From positions 124,661,901 through 124,725,900 of the forward strand of contig CM067360.1 in assembly GCA_034401795.1 (NCBI GenBank): a stretch of 64,000 nt of DNA. Reading direction: 5' to 3'. The stretch comes from Chaetoderma sp. LZ-2023a (Eukaryota; Mollusca; Caudofoveata; Chaetodermatida; Chaetodermatidae). Position numbers and translations under genes: made by a program. Shown here piece by piece: positions 20,111-31,416 of this stretch (within the stretch, counting starts at the first letter, position 1; every line of letters begins with the position of its first letter). Below the pieces are notes generated by a model that saw only the letters and a program-made list of their open reading frames with translations, ran no database searches and was not told the DNA's origin.

Positions 20111-20306
20111 CTTATCGTGAAATTGGGATTCTGGGAATTCAGGATTCAAAGTATATAAATTGATTCTAACACACATAAAAAGTTGGTGGAGCTTAGCTGG
20201 AAATGGATCTGTCTATTGTATTATATCTCGGTTTAATGTAATGTTTTGTGGCTCAACATTCAATGTTGCTTAGATCATGTCTAATCATTGTTTTATTTCG
20301 CTACAG

Positions 20307-20436
20307 CATTCTAGTGAATGGCAATGCCATTACGACGCATAAACTCACAGGTGACATGATGAATTTGAAACAGGAACTGGAACAATCCCATTATAAGCAG
20401 AAAGAACAGGAGGACCTCATTACATCACTCAAACGT
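20307..20436 (+). CDS. Coiled-coil protein gene, exon 5 of those visible
   Basis: Acceptor TTATTTCGCTACAG, 130 nt; the leading C completes the Gly codon from 10795, and the donor is CGT/GTACGT in phase 0. It reads ILVNGNAITTHKLTGDMMNL, then KQELEQSHYKQKEQEDLITS, then LKR. The second half is a strong coiled-coil candidate. The 9.5-kb intron before it contains DIRS copy 2. Confidence 0.75.
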
Positions 20437-20629
20437 GTACGTGTAAACAGAATTCACCTTTCCAGAGTACCCACCCATCATATGACGCCATAATGAACTG
20501 CGTGATGTGTACAATGACATCATAATGAATGATGTCATGAATGACGTCGATAAGTACATCACGAATGCATATTTGAAGACGGTCTGTGTTGTTGTACAAA
20601 TTGTTTGCTTTTACTATTTAAAAAATATT

Positions 20630-20722
20630 CTGTTGAATATTTTGAAACAAATTTGACTGGGCGCTGTTGCTGCCATAGGCAGCAACAGCACCCAGACAAA
20701 TTAGTTACAAAATATTCAACAG
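20630..20722. repeat. Foldback repeat family P1
   Basis: Near-perfect 93-bp hairpin with loop GCTGTTGCTGCCATAGGCAGCAACAGC. The module flanks are complete: TGACGCCATAATGAACTGCG at about 20483 on the left and TCCCTGTATAGTTTTCAGGA plus GGGGATCGATCAATCCC and GGGCGGGGCATAGCTA on the right, to about 20850. An almost identical module is at 37540-37920. Confidence 0.92.
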
Positions 20723-21419
20723 CTTCCCTGTATAGTTTTCAGGAAATTGATAGCTAGGGCATTTGGGGATCGATCAATCCCAACACTGCGAGGTGTGGGT
20801 GGAGCTTAGCTAGTGATGGGCGGGGCATAGCTAAAAATGGAAAGGTCCATTATCTAAGTCTTAGGCCAGATAAGTTTTATATTTATCCTTGTCCCGTAAG
20901 GAGAACCATGTATTGTGATCAGGTCTGTGTGTCTGTCTGTATGTGACTCTGGATCTCATATCTAAAAAACTACTGATCCGATTTGGCTCAAATTTTAAGA
21001 CAACTTTGGGCCTGGTTCTAAGTTGAATTTCTGGAGAAACATATTTGGTGTGTTATCAAACAGGTAACTGTGCTTGTGGTCTGGTATATAAACAAAAGCT
21101 TATGGGTGTACATATGCTATGATCAAACGTCATATGTGTAATGCCATTGTGACTCCAAAGAATCCTATTGAAGATAGGATCACAATGTTAAAGTCATGGT
21201 AATCATGATCTGACCTATAATGTGTTTTCCCACACCGATACTTGTTTTCTGTAAGAATATATCACGGCACCAAACCTTGTCAATGTTACTCTAATGACAT
21301 GGGTATATATTTGGGTTCAAGCGATCAATGATAACCTTGCTGGTGGTTTATTGTATTCAATTGAGCATGTTTTAGTAAATAGCACACCATGCCATTATAC
21401 AATACTTGTGTACCTTCAG

Positions 21420-21473
21420 GAGCTTAGTAAACACATCCAAGAAAGGACTGTTATAGCTAAGGAGTCATTGGTG
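21420..21473 (+). CDS. Coiled-coil protein gene, exon 6 of those visible
   Basis: Acceptor GTGTACCTTCAG and donor TTGGTG/GTGAGT bound 54 nt, 18 codons, phase 0 both sides: ELSKHIQERTVIAKESLV. It continues the heptad-like pattern of the previous exon (ITSLKR-ELSKHIQER). The next recognised exon (36061) needs two carried bases, so at least one exon of length 2 mod 3 is missing between them. Confidence 0.65.
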
Positions 21474-21716
21474 GTGAGTGCTGTAGTCATTGACTACTGT
21501 ATGAGATTTACAGAGTTGCTGCTGACGAACAACACACCATGTGAAGCCATTATTAATGGAGGGATCCAATCTATCATTCTATGTCATAATCAAATACGTC
21601 ATATGTTAGCTGACATCGTTAGCAAAGTGACAGCGCTCTGTGATGAAAATCAAATGGGGTACCAAGACACTGTATAAATTGTATGTATTCAATGAATTTA
21701 CAATTTAATAAACATT

Positions 21717-21808
21717 CTGTTGATTTTTTTGAAACTAATGTAAATGGGATCTGTTGCTGCCTATGCAGCAACAGTCCCCAGTCAAATTAGTTTCAAAATA
21801 TTCAACAG
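21717..21808. repeat. Foldback repeat family P1
   Basis: 92-bp hairpin with loop GCTGCCTATGCAGC; right flank CTTACCTGTATAGTTACCTTG and an AACACACGTAAAAAGTGG / TAGCTAGAAA series reach to about 21955. Confidence 0.9.
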
Positions 21809-22294
21809 CTTACCTGTATAGTTACCTTGAATGTTATTAGATTCTGTGAATTCACCTTTCAAGGTTGTAAATTGATTCCAACACACGTAAAAAGTGGACA
21901 GAGCAAAGCTTAGCTAGAAATTGACAGCGCATATCTAGAAATGGATCCCTCTATTCTAACCCACCATGGCTGCATGTACCAGCAATTGTGTTCAGTTTGC
22001 TGTGAATCTTGCACATTTATTAGAGGTTTACATATGTGCCTGAGACAATTAGATGATGTAGAGGCAAATGTATGCTTTCCTGGTATTACTATGTTACAAA
22101 GCAGGCTTTAAACTTTGACATTAACAAAAAATATCATTCCACTGCCAGTTATCTGTTATAAGAACGATTTTTCCGTCACCGTAGTACTGAGTAGCTATCC
22201 CAAAAAGCAATCAAGACAACACATAATTAAACTATCTTAACTCTCACAGGTGCCAAGCAGATACAAGTAATTCTTTCGATACATTATGACTATT

Positions 22295-22385
22295 CTGTTT
22301 GATATTTTGAAAATACTTTGACTTGAAGCCATTGCTGCTTAAGGCAGCAATGACTTCCAGTTAAAGTATTTACAAAATATCAAAC
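22295..22385. repeat. Foldback repeat, P1 variant
   Basis: CTGTTTGATATTTTGAAAAT paired with ATTTACAAAATATCAAAC around a GCTGCTTAAGGCAGC top. The stem sequence differs from P1 but the architecture and length are the same. Confidence 0.75.
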
Positions 22386-22894
22386 CGCGTACCTCTATAA
22401 TTTTGCTGGGATTTCCCCAGGGAAGTGCGTAGAGATTTCATGGGTGAAAGGGTAGACTATTATACGTTACCTGGGGTTAAAATCAGGTAACGTATTTTAA
22501 AGCCTGCAAAGGATATTTTGAAGGGATATCGGATGGACAATATACAATTATTAATTATAATAAAAGAAAGAAGACACACAAGCAGGTTACTTTTATTTCT
22601 TAAAATGTTTCTTTTTTAAATAATAAAAATGAAAATGTCAATCGCTCTTTCAGCAGTGATTTGCACTAGTGTTTGGCAGTGATGTCTTCACCTAAGCTAT
22701 TGAGTGTGTAGGCAAACAAGCCCACCATTTTAATCATTGTGCTACTTACATAGCAGACAAATAATCTTGCCTCTCTTCACTGCTTACTGGTCAAGATTGG
22801 TCAAGAAAGAGAGAAAGTAACTGTTATTAAAGATAGCTGATCTCTTAACACAGATCAGATTCCATAGCAAAAGCCTTTTGGGGAATTGAGCTCA

Positions 22895-23128
22895 TTAATA
22901 ATGGTCAAGATTTGTCAAGAAAATCCAAATTTCTGCTTATTAAGTATATCATCCATTTGAAAGCCAACAGAAAGCTATTTTTGAAAATTTATAACTTGAA
23001 TGACTGGCTTAGTTATCAAAACAGTCATTCTGGTTGTACATTTTCAAACAACTCTCTTGGCGTGGAGATGACTATTTCTTCAGACCACTGCAGAAGCTGA
23101 CCTGCTTGATCATTAGAGGGTTAAGGCA
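22895..23128. repeat. Foldback repeat family P2
   Basis: Begins TAATGGTCAAGATTTGTCAAG and ends CATTAGAGGGTTAAG with GACCACTGCAGAAGC in the right arm; the stem is diverged (GACTGGCTTAGTTATCAAAA / CAGTCATTC). Confidence 0.75.
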
Positions 23129-23699
23129 TATGAGAATACATGCTATAATTAGTCACTTAGCTGCAGAGCTCGCGTATCTCAAATACGGGTGACTCTTCAT
23201 AAGTTGCAGCACATTTTGAACACAAAGCATGGTGTTAAATTGCACAATTCAGTTCATTTCTTGCACTATGCACACCAAGCATGTTTCATCAGTTTATAGC
23301 ACCAGTCTAAATTCTGGCAGCCACCACCACAGGTACCACTGTTTTTAGTTGCGACTTAAAACTAGTCTAATGTGGTTAGTTAGTCGGTCGGTCTGCTTGT
23401 CAAATTTTCTACATTTCAGATAAAGCTTCCTAAGTTACACTTGTTAACAAGGATCATGGATGGTTCCTATAATATTGTGACATGACATTGACCATTGGCC
23501 TTCGTCAATAGGGTTGGGGGTAGTCTATGCCCATTTACCAGGTTTGTTTCAAATCCATAATCAAGAATGAAATTATCAACATTTATACCATTTTCTCAGG
23601 TACATGAAGGGGCCAAAGGTCTGTAGTGCTTTACCGTCTTAATGTGAATCCCACCAACCAGGTATATAGATTGCTAGAATCAGCACATTTACAAAGCTT
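23129..23699. other. Gene-free intron sequence
   Basis: I see no repeat family, ORF or splice pair I would defend here. Confidence 0.4.
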
Positions 23700-23861
23700 A
23701 GAATTAATAGAGAGATCTGATCTGTCACTCTAGTATGACGTCATAATCAAGTATGTCACTTGTTAGCTGACATCACAAGCATAATGACATATGGCTCCAT
23801 CATGAAAACTGGAAAGTGTGTCACAAGTATGTCTTTGATGAATTTACAATTTAATAAAGAG

Positions 23862-23930
23862 TTTGTCAAATATTTCAAAACTAATTTCACTGGAAGTCCC
23901 AAATCAAATTAGGTTAAAATATTCAACAAC
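23862..23930. repeat. Foldback repeat family P1, decayed, with module flanks
   Basis: GTCAAATATTTCAAAACTAA and AATCAAATTAGGTTAAAATA remain with the loop lost. Left flank GAGATCTGATCTGTCACTC and TGACGTCATAATCAAGTATG from 23712, right flank to about 24065. Confidence 0.7.
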
Positions 23931-24195
23931 GTACCTGTATAATTACCTTGAAATTAGGAAAATGAGAATTCAGCTTTCAAAGTAGATAAATCAATTCCAA
24001 GTCATGTAAAAACTGGGTGTAGCTTAACTAGAAATGGACAGGGCATAGACAGAAATAGATCTCCTCCTTCATTGACTAATAGCAAAATGTACCACACATG
24101 CACTTTCCCTTAGGTTTCAATGCTTTACAAAATTTCCATAAGTTCCAGTTCTTTAGAAACCTACAAAGGGTCGTAACTGATTTCTGAAGTCAACT

Positions 24196-24251
24196 TTTCA
24201 CATCAAGAGTATACTTACCTCCCTAATACTTTTGAACATCGTCGTGTCGTG
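24196..24251 (+). mobile_element. DIRS left terminus cut by assembly gap
   Basis: TTTCACATCAAGAGTATACTTACCTCC is the same left terminus as in copies 1 and 2, here mixing the subfamily A start with the subfamily B continuation. Similarity stops at CTTTTGA and the N run begins at 24252, so more of an element may be in the gap. Confidence 0.7.
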
Positions 24252-24751
24252 NNNNNNNNNNNNNNNNNNNNNNNNNNNNNNNNNNNNNNNNNNNNNNNNN
24301 NNNNNNNNNNNNNNNNNNNNNNNNNNNNNNNNNNNNNNNNNNNNNNNNNNNNNNNNNNNNNNNNNNNNNNNNNNNNNNNNNNNNNNNNNNNNNNNNNNNN
24401 NNNNNNNNNNNNNNNNNNNNNNNNNNNNNNNNNNNNNNNNNNNNNNNNNNNNNNNNNNNNNNNNNNNNNNNNNNNNNNNNNNNNNNNNNNNNNNNNNNNN
24501 NNNNNNNNNNNNNNNNNNNNNNNNNNNNNNNNNNNNNNNNNNNNNNNNNNNNNNNNNNNNNNNNNNNNNNNNNNNNNNNNNNNNNNNNNNNNNNNNNNNN
24601 NNNNNNNNNNNNNNNNNNNNNNNNNNNNNNNNNNNNNNNNNNNNNNNNNNNNNNNNNNNNNNNNNNNNNNNNNNNNNNNNNNNNNNNNNNNNNNNNNNNN
24701 NNNNNNNNNNNNNNNNNNNNNNNNNNNNNNNNNNNNNNNNNNNNNNNNNNN
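24252..24751. other. Assembly gap of 500 N
   Basis: Exactly 500 undetermined bases, a usual placeholder length, so the real size is unknown. It interrupts the intron in which one coding exon of the coiled-coil gene is missing. Confidence 0.98.
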
Positions 24752-25260
24752 GACTTAGTCTGAGGAAGAAACTTATTGAAAGGTGTAGATGATCCGAAAT
24801 ACGACCATGGCCACCAGCAGCTATCTTGAAAATTGGTTTCTGAACAAGTCCATGACCATTTAGCAGATTGCTTTGAAACTTCATAGGATGGTTAGTCTAG
24901 GTCTTAAGAAGAAATAGCTGATAGCTCTCATTACACAGATTTGTCATCATGGCGGTATTATTCGCCATTTGCGGAAGCTCTCAGGTTGAAAACTGAGCCA
25001 TCGGTTAATTTTTCTAACAATTATCTACAAATGGACATTTCTCAAGACCAGTGTATAGAAGTTATTTTGCAAGCTTAGCGATTAATGGATTAGCATAATA
25101 ATATTGGACGATGTTTGCACTATTTAAACTAATAGTCACTATTGGACTGTGATATTTAACGCGCACTGGTACGGTTATGTTGATGTGCTATATGATAGTG
25201 GCTAAACCGTTAACACTTGAAATGCCAGTGTCACAATTTCAAGATAACGATACAGGAATG
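24752..25260. other. Gene-free segment with P2 arm
   Basis: ACCATGGCCACCAGCAGCTA near 24804 resembles dispersed bivalve repeat text. ATCTACAAATGGACATTTCTCAAGACC at about 25025-25050 is one arm of a P2 element. Nothing coding. Confidence 0.45.
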
Positions 25261-25350
25261 CTGTTGAATATTTTGAACTAATTTGACTGGGAACTGTTGC
25301 TGCCATAGGCAGCAACAGTTCCCAGTCAAATTAGTTTCAAATATTCAACT
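25261..25350. repeat. Foldback repeat family P1
   Basis: CTGTTGAATATTTTGAACTA and the right arm pair around GCTGCCATAGGCAGC. Confidence 0.9.
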
Positions 25351-25837
25351 TAATATTCCTTACCTCATAAGAATGTCCGTTTCGGGCCTGTAAGGTTTAA
25401 ATGCTAGTGTTTGTAATGTACTACATGTATTTGTATCTTTGTGTATATTTTAGCTCATTTTAGGATCAGAGCTATTGACTTTTACGATGGTGCTTGATGA
25501 TTAGTGCTAACATTCATTGGTAATAAGATGTGTGACGGTTACACTTTGCACACCAATGTTGTTCGTTGCTTGACACTATTTGCCTGGGCTTGCAACTTGC
25601 CCGGACGCGAGAGTGTGTGTGTGTTGGTGCATGCTGTCACCAAATTTTGCGTGATTTGTAATTCATCGCTGAATTGAGGGATCTGTCCACTCAAGTATCT
25701 GACATCATTAGTCTTGCGCAATTATTACTGAGTGATCTCGATCAATTATTTAAGAATAATCGCAATTACTCGATTAATCGGCCTGGTTACAAATTATACT
25801 GATATAACCACAAAGGTATATTCAATGATGAAAGCTG

Positions 25838-25990
25838 CAATGGTGTTTAGAAATGTCCATTTGCATGCCAAGAAGAAGACTATTTTGAAAATGTATCACT
25901 GGAATGCCTGGCTCGAACATCGAGCCAGGCATTCCAATGATACATCTCAAAAATAGTCTCTCTTGGCCTGCAAATGGACATGCATTCGCT
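25838..25990. repeat. Foldback repeat family P2
   Basis: The stem GCCTGGCTCGAACATCGAGCCAGGC tops long arms containing ATGTCCATTTGCATGCCAAG and CTTGGCCTGCAAATGGACAT. Sequence on both sides (25740-25790, 26030-26130) contains TAATCGCGATTT-like words and is otherwise unidentified. Confidence 0.85.
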
Positions 25991-26278
25991 GAGCAAAATG
26001 TAAATAAAAAGGTAGATTTTTAATTATTTATCTGGTGGAATTATTCATGATTATTCGATTATTTCGTTTTTAATCATACAGATTCAGGATTTAAAAATAA
26101 TCGCGATTTTTTGATTTAATTATATAATCGTGCAAACCTAGGACATCATAATCAATTATGTCACTAGTTAATTTACATCACAACAATAATTATGTATAGC
26201 TCTGTCATATAGATCTAAAATTCTGTCACTCGTGTATGAATTGTATGTCTTTGATGAATTTACAATTTAAAAAACATT

Positions 26279-26370
26279 CTGTTGAATATTTTAAAAGTAA
26301 TTTGATTGTGAGCTGTCGCTTCCATAGGCAGCAACAGCCCCCTGTCGATTTAGTTTCCAAATATCACCAG
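26279..26370. repeat. Foldback repeat family P1
   Basis: CTGTTGAATATTTTAAAAGT with a diverged right arm (TTTAGTTTCCAAATATCACC); left flank TGTATGTCTTTGATGAATTT is the module flank. Confidence 0.8.
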
Positions 26371-26394
26371 CTTACCTGTATATTTAACTTGAGG

Positions 26395-27690
26395 TTGAGA
26401 AGGCACTTAAGGCCCTGAGAATTGGTTGTGTATCTGGACATGACAGCATCAGCAATGAACACTTTTGCAGGTGATAGCATCTCCCAACCAATCATGCACA
26501 TAATACTCTACCTCCCCATTGACGCTGTTCGCTGAGGTACCCTTATTGCACTACACAAACCCAAGAGACCATCTGGACCACCAGCACAACTGCTGCCTGT
26601 AGTGCTTTTTCACCAGCATCTGGAAGATCTTGCCCAGTGTGATACTGTGACGCATCGAGAAAAGATTGAAGGTTTTACTGGATTATACCAGAGCTGCCTT
26701 GAGGCGACTTTTGCAGACATTTAATGGGCACAGTGAATGTTTGTCAGTAGTCATGGCCAAGTGTGGACTTTCACAGATGGCCTCTTGACACAATCAAAGG
26801 ATCAAGATCCTGGACATATTATATCAAACTGCTTGTGATGATGATGAGCTGCAACTAGTTAGACGGCTATTGGTAAATACCAAGCTGAAAGTGCGAGTAA
26901 CAAATGTGGATTCTGCAGCATTCAAGACCCCCATTGGTTCTTGACGGGGAGATGGCCTCTCTCCAGTGCTGTTTATATGCTACAGTGCTGCAGTCCTCTC
27001 ATCTATGCAAGAGCACTTCACAAGACCTAACCCACCAGTATATACACTGGGTACCCACTAGATATAGCGTATGCAGACGATGTAAATGAGGAAAAGAAGC
27101 CTCTTGATAACCTTCTCCCCATAGCTGCAGAATAACGCATGAAGATGAATCTCTTTATGGATGAAGCCAAGTCAGAGTTTACCCATGAACACTTACATGT
27201 GACAGATGAAGTCAGTGACAAAGGCATCCTGCTGAGTAACGGGGATGAATGGAGAAAGATAAAATCCTTGATTCATTACTGTACAGCACTTCTGACATTT
27301 GTCCTACATTATGTCACAGGAAATATTTTCGTCCGATCCTTTAGGAAAATGTGGATCCATGGATCACAGATCCTTTTGGCCAAAAAACTACTCTTGTAAT
27401 GATGTGACCTTTGTGTCACTGATGCTGTACAACTGTAACAACTGGGCAGCTCTGAAGCCAGTTGTAGATAAGCTTGATGCCTGTCATCGTAGACACCTTC
27501 GTACAATAGCCCAACAGTGCTAGCCGGACAGTATAATCTCCAACAACGCGTTATTCACTGGACAATACCTCAGCCCTTTGTCAATGAAGATGGTCTGGGT
27601 TTGGCATGTTATGCAAATGTTACAAGACACCCCTGGACAGAAAGCCTTGGAATTTACTATACTCAGTCCACAAAGCTTGCACAAACTTTC
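26395..27690 (+). pseudogene. Decayed LINE (non-LTR) reverse transcriptase
   Basis: Pieces readable in several frames include a GTLIALHKPKRPSGPPAQL-like segment near 26539, the catalytic-type AYADDV at about 27067-27084, a FTHEHLH segment at about 27178-27198, LYNCNNWAA near 27428, and LDACHRRHLRTI at about 27473-27508. The LDACHRRHLRTI and AYADDV words are characteristic of metazoan non-LTR reverse transcriptases. At least five frame changes and many stops show it is dead. Both ends are undefined and no poly-A tail is seen. Confidence 0.75.
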
Positions 27691-27955
27691 TAAGTCTGCT
27701 AGTCCCACAGGAATGGCAATGTTTTTAATACCTTCAACATGCAGATATTTTTTTAATTAAATTTTATTCACAAAATGCTGTTCTTTTACCACTGCACATT
27801 ATTATTATGAATCACCGTACACTGCACAAATGGTTGTCAGTTTTAGCACATGTGTTTGTTTTCACACACCAATGAGTGATATTCTTACTCAGGAGAGGTA
27901 AACGAGAAAACATAAACGAGCTAGTGACAGGTATATTTGCCTAATATTTACATTT
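27691..27955. other. Gene-free segment
   Basis: A/T-rich remainder after the LINE relic; no feature recognised. Confidence 0.4.
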
Positions 27956-28004
27956 TAGTGGTCAGGATTGATCAAGAAATCATTCTTTGCTTAGGGAATG
28001 CCCA
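27956..28004. repeat. P2 arm interrupted by DIRS copy 3
   Basis: GTGGTCAGGATTGATCAAGAAA through CTTAGGGAATGCCCATTT is the left arm of P2 and stops exactly where the DIRS terminus CACATCATTGAG begins, so the DIRS element inserted into a P2 copy. Confidence 0.75.
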
Positions 28005-28216
28005 TTTCACATCATTGAGAACATACTTACCTCCCTAACACTCTTCATATACTAGTATATCAGCTCTAAATTCAATAATATTAAGAATTATAGAAAGTTA
28101 GGTGCCCCTACTGGTACTTCCGTTTTCTAATATATTGGCTTCCATGCAACTGTGGAAAACTTATTCAAACTCTTTTTAGAGAATTTTCATACTTATTTTA
28201 TCATCCAATATCTATA

Positions 28217-28265
28217 ATGGGCTGATTCTAAGACACCAGAAGAGTCCTCTTCATCATCCATTAAG
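28217..28265 (+). pseudogene. DIRS copy 3 ORF1 first exon, broken
   Basis: ATGGGCTGATTCTAAG aligns with copy 1 ATGGTTGATTCTAATT; one base difference in length gives an early stop, but the exon end TTAAG/GTGATA is unchanged. Confidence 0.5.
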
Positions 28266-29059
28266 GTGATATTGTTCCATATATTAATTAAGACTTGGTA
28301 ACTTTTATACATTACTGGTTTTCGTCTACTAATCTCTTGTGTCTTTGTGTCCACAGGCTATCTATATGATGATAGTGCTACTGTTCTTCACTCGGAGGTT
28401 GATCACGTCTCTTTTTCTGACTTATCATTATGATATGTCTAAGGGTCGGAGATCTAAGATGAAAATAACTCCTTTTGTCCCATCCCCCCCATCAAGACTC
28501 TACAGATTCGGCGGATGGATGGACGTGGTTCTTCTGCACAAGAGGATGGTTTGCCTGTGTTCAGGACAGGGAGTTTATTAGTTATGGCACCTAATTATTT
28601 GAAAATGTTTAGTCAATTCTTGCTGCCATTTTATTGCACTGTATTTTCTCTTGTGGTTGTACTTGGGTTCTCAGATATATAATTTAATATTATATTATTC
28701 TTGAGTGATGAATGTATGTAGTCCTAGGTATTTCTTGCATTCATATTCTGATGTCTCCTCCCTTGAAGGAGCTTTTGCATTGAGGTTTGATGTCATAAAT
28801 CAGCAAGAGGTTTTTTTCCCTTTTCCTTGATGTATTAATCTTAGGTTTAGAGAAACAATTGATGTCATTATCATCCTGATGTTATGAATGTGAGAGATAC
28901 CTGGATAGTCATAATCAGGTCTCTCATCGTTTTCTAACATTCTTTGTTATCCCTGGCTGTGTTTTTTATTCTTTAAAAATGCAAGAGAAGACATCTGGTC
29001 CCTTCAGGGGGTTGTCAGTAATAAAAGTGGGTGTCTTCTCTCTTGAGTTTGTTCTTGTA

Positions 29060-29430
29060 TTACCACTTATATGCAAGCGCCGAATGGCGTGGCCCTTGTC
29101 TTTTTGGGAGGTGAAGGGTTATCGGCACCTCCAAGAGACGGTGAACTTTGGTCAACAATCAGAGGGCGCTGCGCACACAATTTGAAGTGTTGCAACAAGA
29201 GATACATGTGCGTGTTCAGCTCTCGCTGTTCAACATGCAGATACGCTTGTGGCGGTGCTGGCAGTGTCAGAGGCCAGCAGGCCGGCCGGAGTTCAGAGAC
29301 CACGCCAGCTGCACCAAACAGCAGCGTCAAGCGAAGCCAGCCAGCCATGCAAGCAGCCTGCGCACCGTAAGGGTACACGTGGCACTGGCATGGCACGCCC
29401 GCGGAGCAGCGCGATGGGTAACCGGACCTA
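29060..29430 (+). pseudogene. DIRS copy 3 ORF1 C-terminal remnant
   Basis: Starts at the GGLFGGEG-equivalent (CTTTTTGGGAGGTGAAGGG), then NNQRALRTQFEVLQQ and a basic Gln/Arg tail. The frame shifts at least once near 29150. It remains after the internal ORF1 deletion. Confidence 0.75.
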
Positions 29431-29498
29431 ATTTTCGGTTACCACAGGTACCAACTCTGGTGTTGTCACAATGTACCAGAGACACACCCACTTCTAAA

Positions 29499-31199
29499 AT
29501 TTATGTGCACCCCGCTAGCCCTATGGTGCACCATGGAGGTCATTTGACTTTCCACATTAAGGAGTGGGAGCGGTCAATTCAGGACCTCTTAGTCTTGCAA
29601 TGGCTTTCATGCAGAAGACAGTCAGAGTGGATAATAAGTCCACCATTGCATCTGGTACCAGTCTGGACTCAAATTCCAAGATATCCAGACAAGCGGTTGT
29701 GCATAGAAGAGGAGATAGAATCTCTGAATTCTAAAACAAGCAATTCAACCGATGCAAGATTGCACTGGGCTTCTATTCAACTGTGGTTTCTTGTGACAAA
29801 GAACACCGGTGGGGTGGGGATGTGTGTGGGTGTGAAACCAATTCTCAACCTCAACCTCTAAACATGTTATAGGCACACAGAGGGTTTCAAAATGGAAACA
29901 ATAAAATCGGTGTCGTTGGGGTTATGGAAGGGGATGTGGACAGCATTGATAGATCTGAAAGGACACTATTTCCACATTCCCATTGCAAGGAGCTTTTGTC
30001 TGTTTCCTGAGAATATGCTTTTCAGGGACGCCAATGGGAATTCCAAGTCTCTCCCATTCGGTATCTCGACGGCTCGGAGGGTCGTCACTCGAGTGGTCCT
30101 TGCTATCACAGCATACCTCCACAGGAGAAATATAGCAGTTCACACTTATATAGACGACTGGTTGCTAAAAGCACACAACCCAGAAAGCTTGACAGTAGAA
30201 CTGGAGATAATTTTGAAAACTCAGATTTAGGCTGGATAATCAACTTTCAAAAATCAGAGCTGACGCCATCCCAGAAGTTTGTTTACCTGGGTATGGTTCT
30301 TCGATCAGGAGAGAGTGGCGAATCTCCTCTTGTGCATTTAATTTGTTTGCAGCAGTCGTTATATTCTAGCACGAGTCTATCTGAGACTGCTAGGTCTGAT
30401 GGTTTCAATGGAACCATTCATTCCTCATGGTGGCCTTGTGCAGGCGGCCGATTCAGCTGTTTCTCATGACTTAGGGATTGCAGAGTTCAGGATCACTGGA
30501 CACACGCATTCCAAGTGTTGGATCCTCTCATTCATCACCGTCATTGGTGGATGGAGAGAGAATCTCATGCTGACCCCTCCCCACCATCAAGTAACAATGT
30601 TTACAGATGCATCGATGGAGGGATGGGGAGCTTGCCTGGAAGAAGCCACAATATCAGGGCTTTGGAATCTGGAACAGTCAATGGAGGATATCAACATGCT
30701 AGAATTACGGGCTGTAATACTATGCCTGGAACACTTCTTAAAAGAATTGGCGAGAAAGTTTGTGTTAATACGTTCAGACAACTCGACAGTAGTGAGTTAC
30801 AAAAACTGCCAGGGCGGAACGAAATCGCCCCAGTCTCTGTATGATGACATGGAAACTGCTTTGCTGGTGCATTGGATTATATGATCACCTTGAAAGCAGT
30901 TCATATTCCGGGAAGGCTGAATCTGTTAGCAGACGCATTGAGCTGAAGGATGAGCATTCTGCCTACGGAATGGCAACTAAATCAATGTGGGGGGCGGATC
31001 AATCTGTTCAATCATTGGGGAAAACCCAACTAGATTTATTCTCAATGAAGAAGAATGCAAAGATGACGACATGCGGTTCTCACGATTCCAGATCAAGCGC
31101 TATTGCAATAGATGCGCTAGCTATCAGTTGAAGGAAATGTATGGATATGCTTACCCTCCAACAATCTGATTCCAAGGATTCTTCAGAGATCAAACAGGG
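29499..31199 (+). pseudogene. DIRS copy 3 RT-RNase H, broken and truncated
   Basis: LCIEEEIESL and WFLVTKNTGG at 29693-29820, then METIKSVSLG, IDLKGHYFHIPI (catalytic-region Asp changed context), LPFGIST and TYIDDWLLKA within 29892-30230, and FTDASMEGWGACLEE, LELRAVILCLEHF, IRSDNSTVV for RNase H within 30599-30800. Frames change near 29860, 30230, 30840. It ends within the segment after RNase H (MYGYAYPPTI), so the recombinase is absent. Confidence 0.88.
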
Positions 31200-31416
31200 A
31201 AGTTTTTGCATTAAACAAAAGTTATTGCCTTATATCTCTGCAATGCCTAATCCAATTAAACCAAACTTAGGTACATGGTGATTTACACTTAGCAGAAGCA
31301 GCATGCTGATGCAGACATCATGATGTCAAGGTTATGGAGGTCAAAGCTCACGGTATAATCTTTGTTAATATTTTACGTTAAGTTTTTGCATTAAACAAAA
31401 GTTATTGCCTTATATA
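31200..31416. repeat. 180-bp-class satellite array, left part
   Basis: AAGTTTTTGCATTAAACAAAAGTTATTGCC occurs at 31199 and again at 31380, about 181 bp apart. The array resumes at 32933 after the Tc1 insertion and again at 35158 after DIRS copy 4. Confidence 0.85.

Larger units (their letters stand above)
28005..31199 (+). mobile_element. DIRS-type retrotransposon, copy 3 (subfamily A), 3'-truncated
   Basis: Left terminus TTTCACATCATTGAGAACAT; the terminal repeat lacks the central part with the NRF1-like palindrome. The 5' region parallels copy 1 to about 29057, then jumps from the copy 1 equivalent of 4050 to that of 5645, deleting about 1.6 kb of ORF1. RT and RNase H pieces follow, and similarity ends at 31199 before any recombinase sequence, where a satellite array begins. 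Confidence 0.9.

Noticed and set aside
22241..23660. Candidate missing exon after acceptors near 22252 and 23600
   Set aside because: No nearby donor gives an open segment of length 2 mod 3 that fits the phase.
24198..24884. ORFs spanning the N run
   Set aside because: Undetermined bases create artificial open frames.
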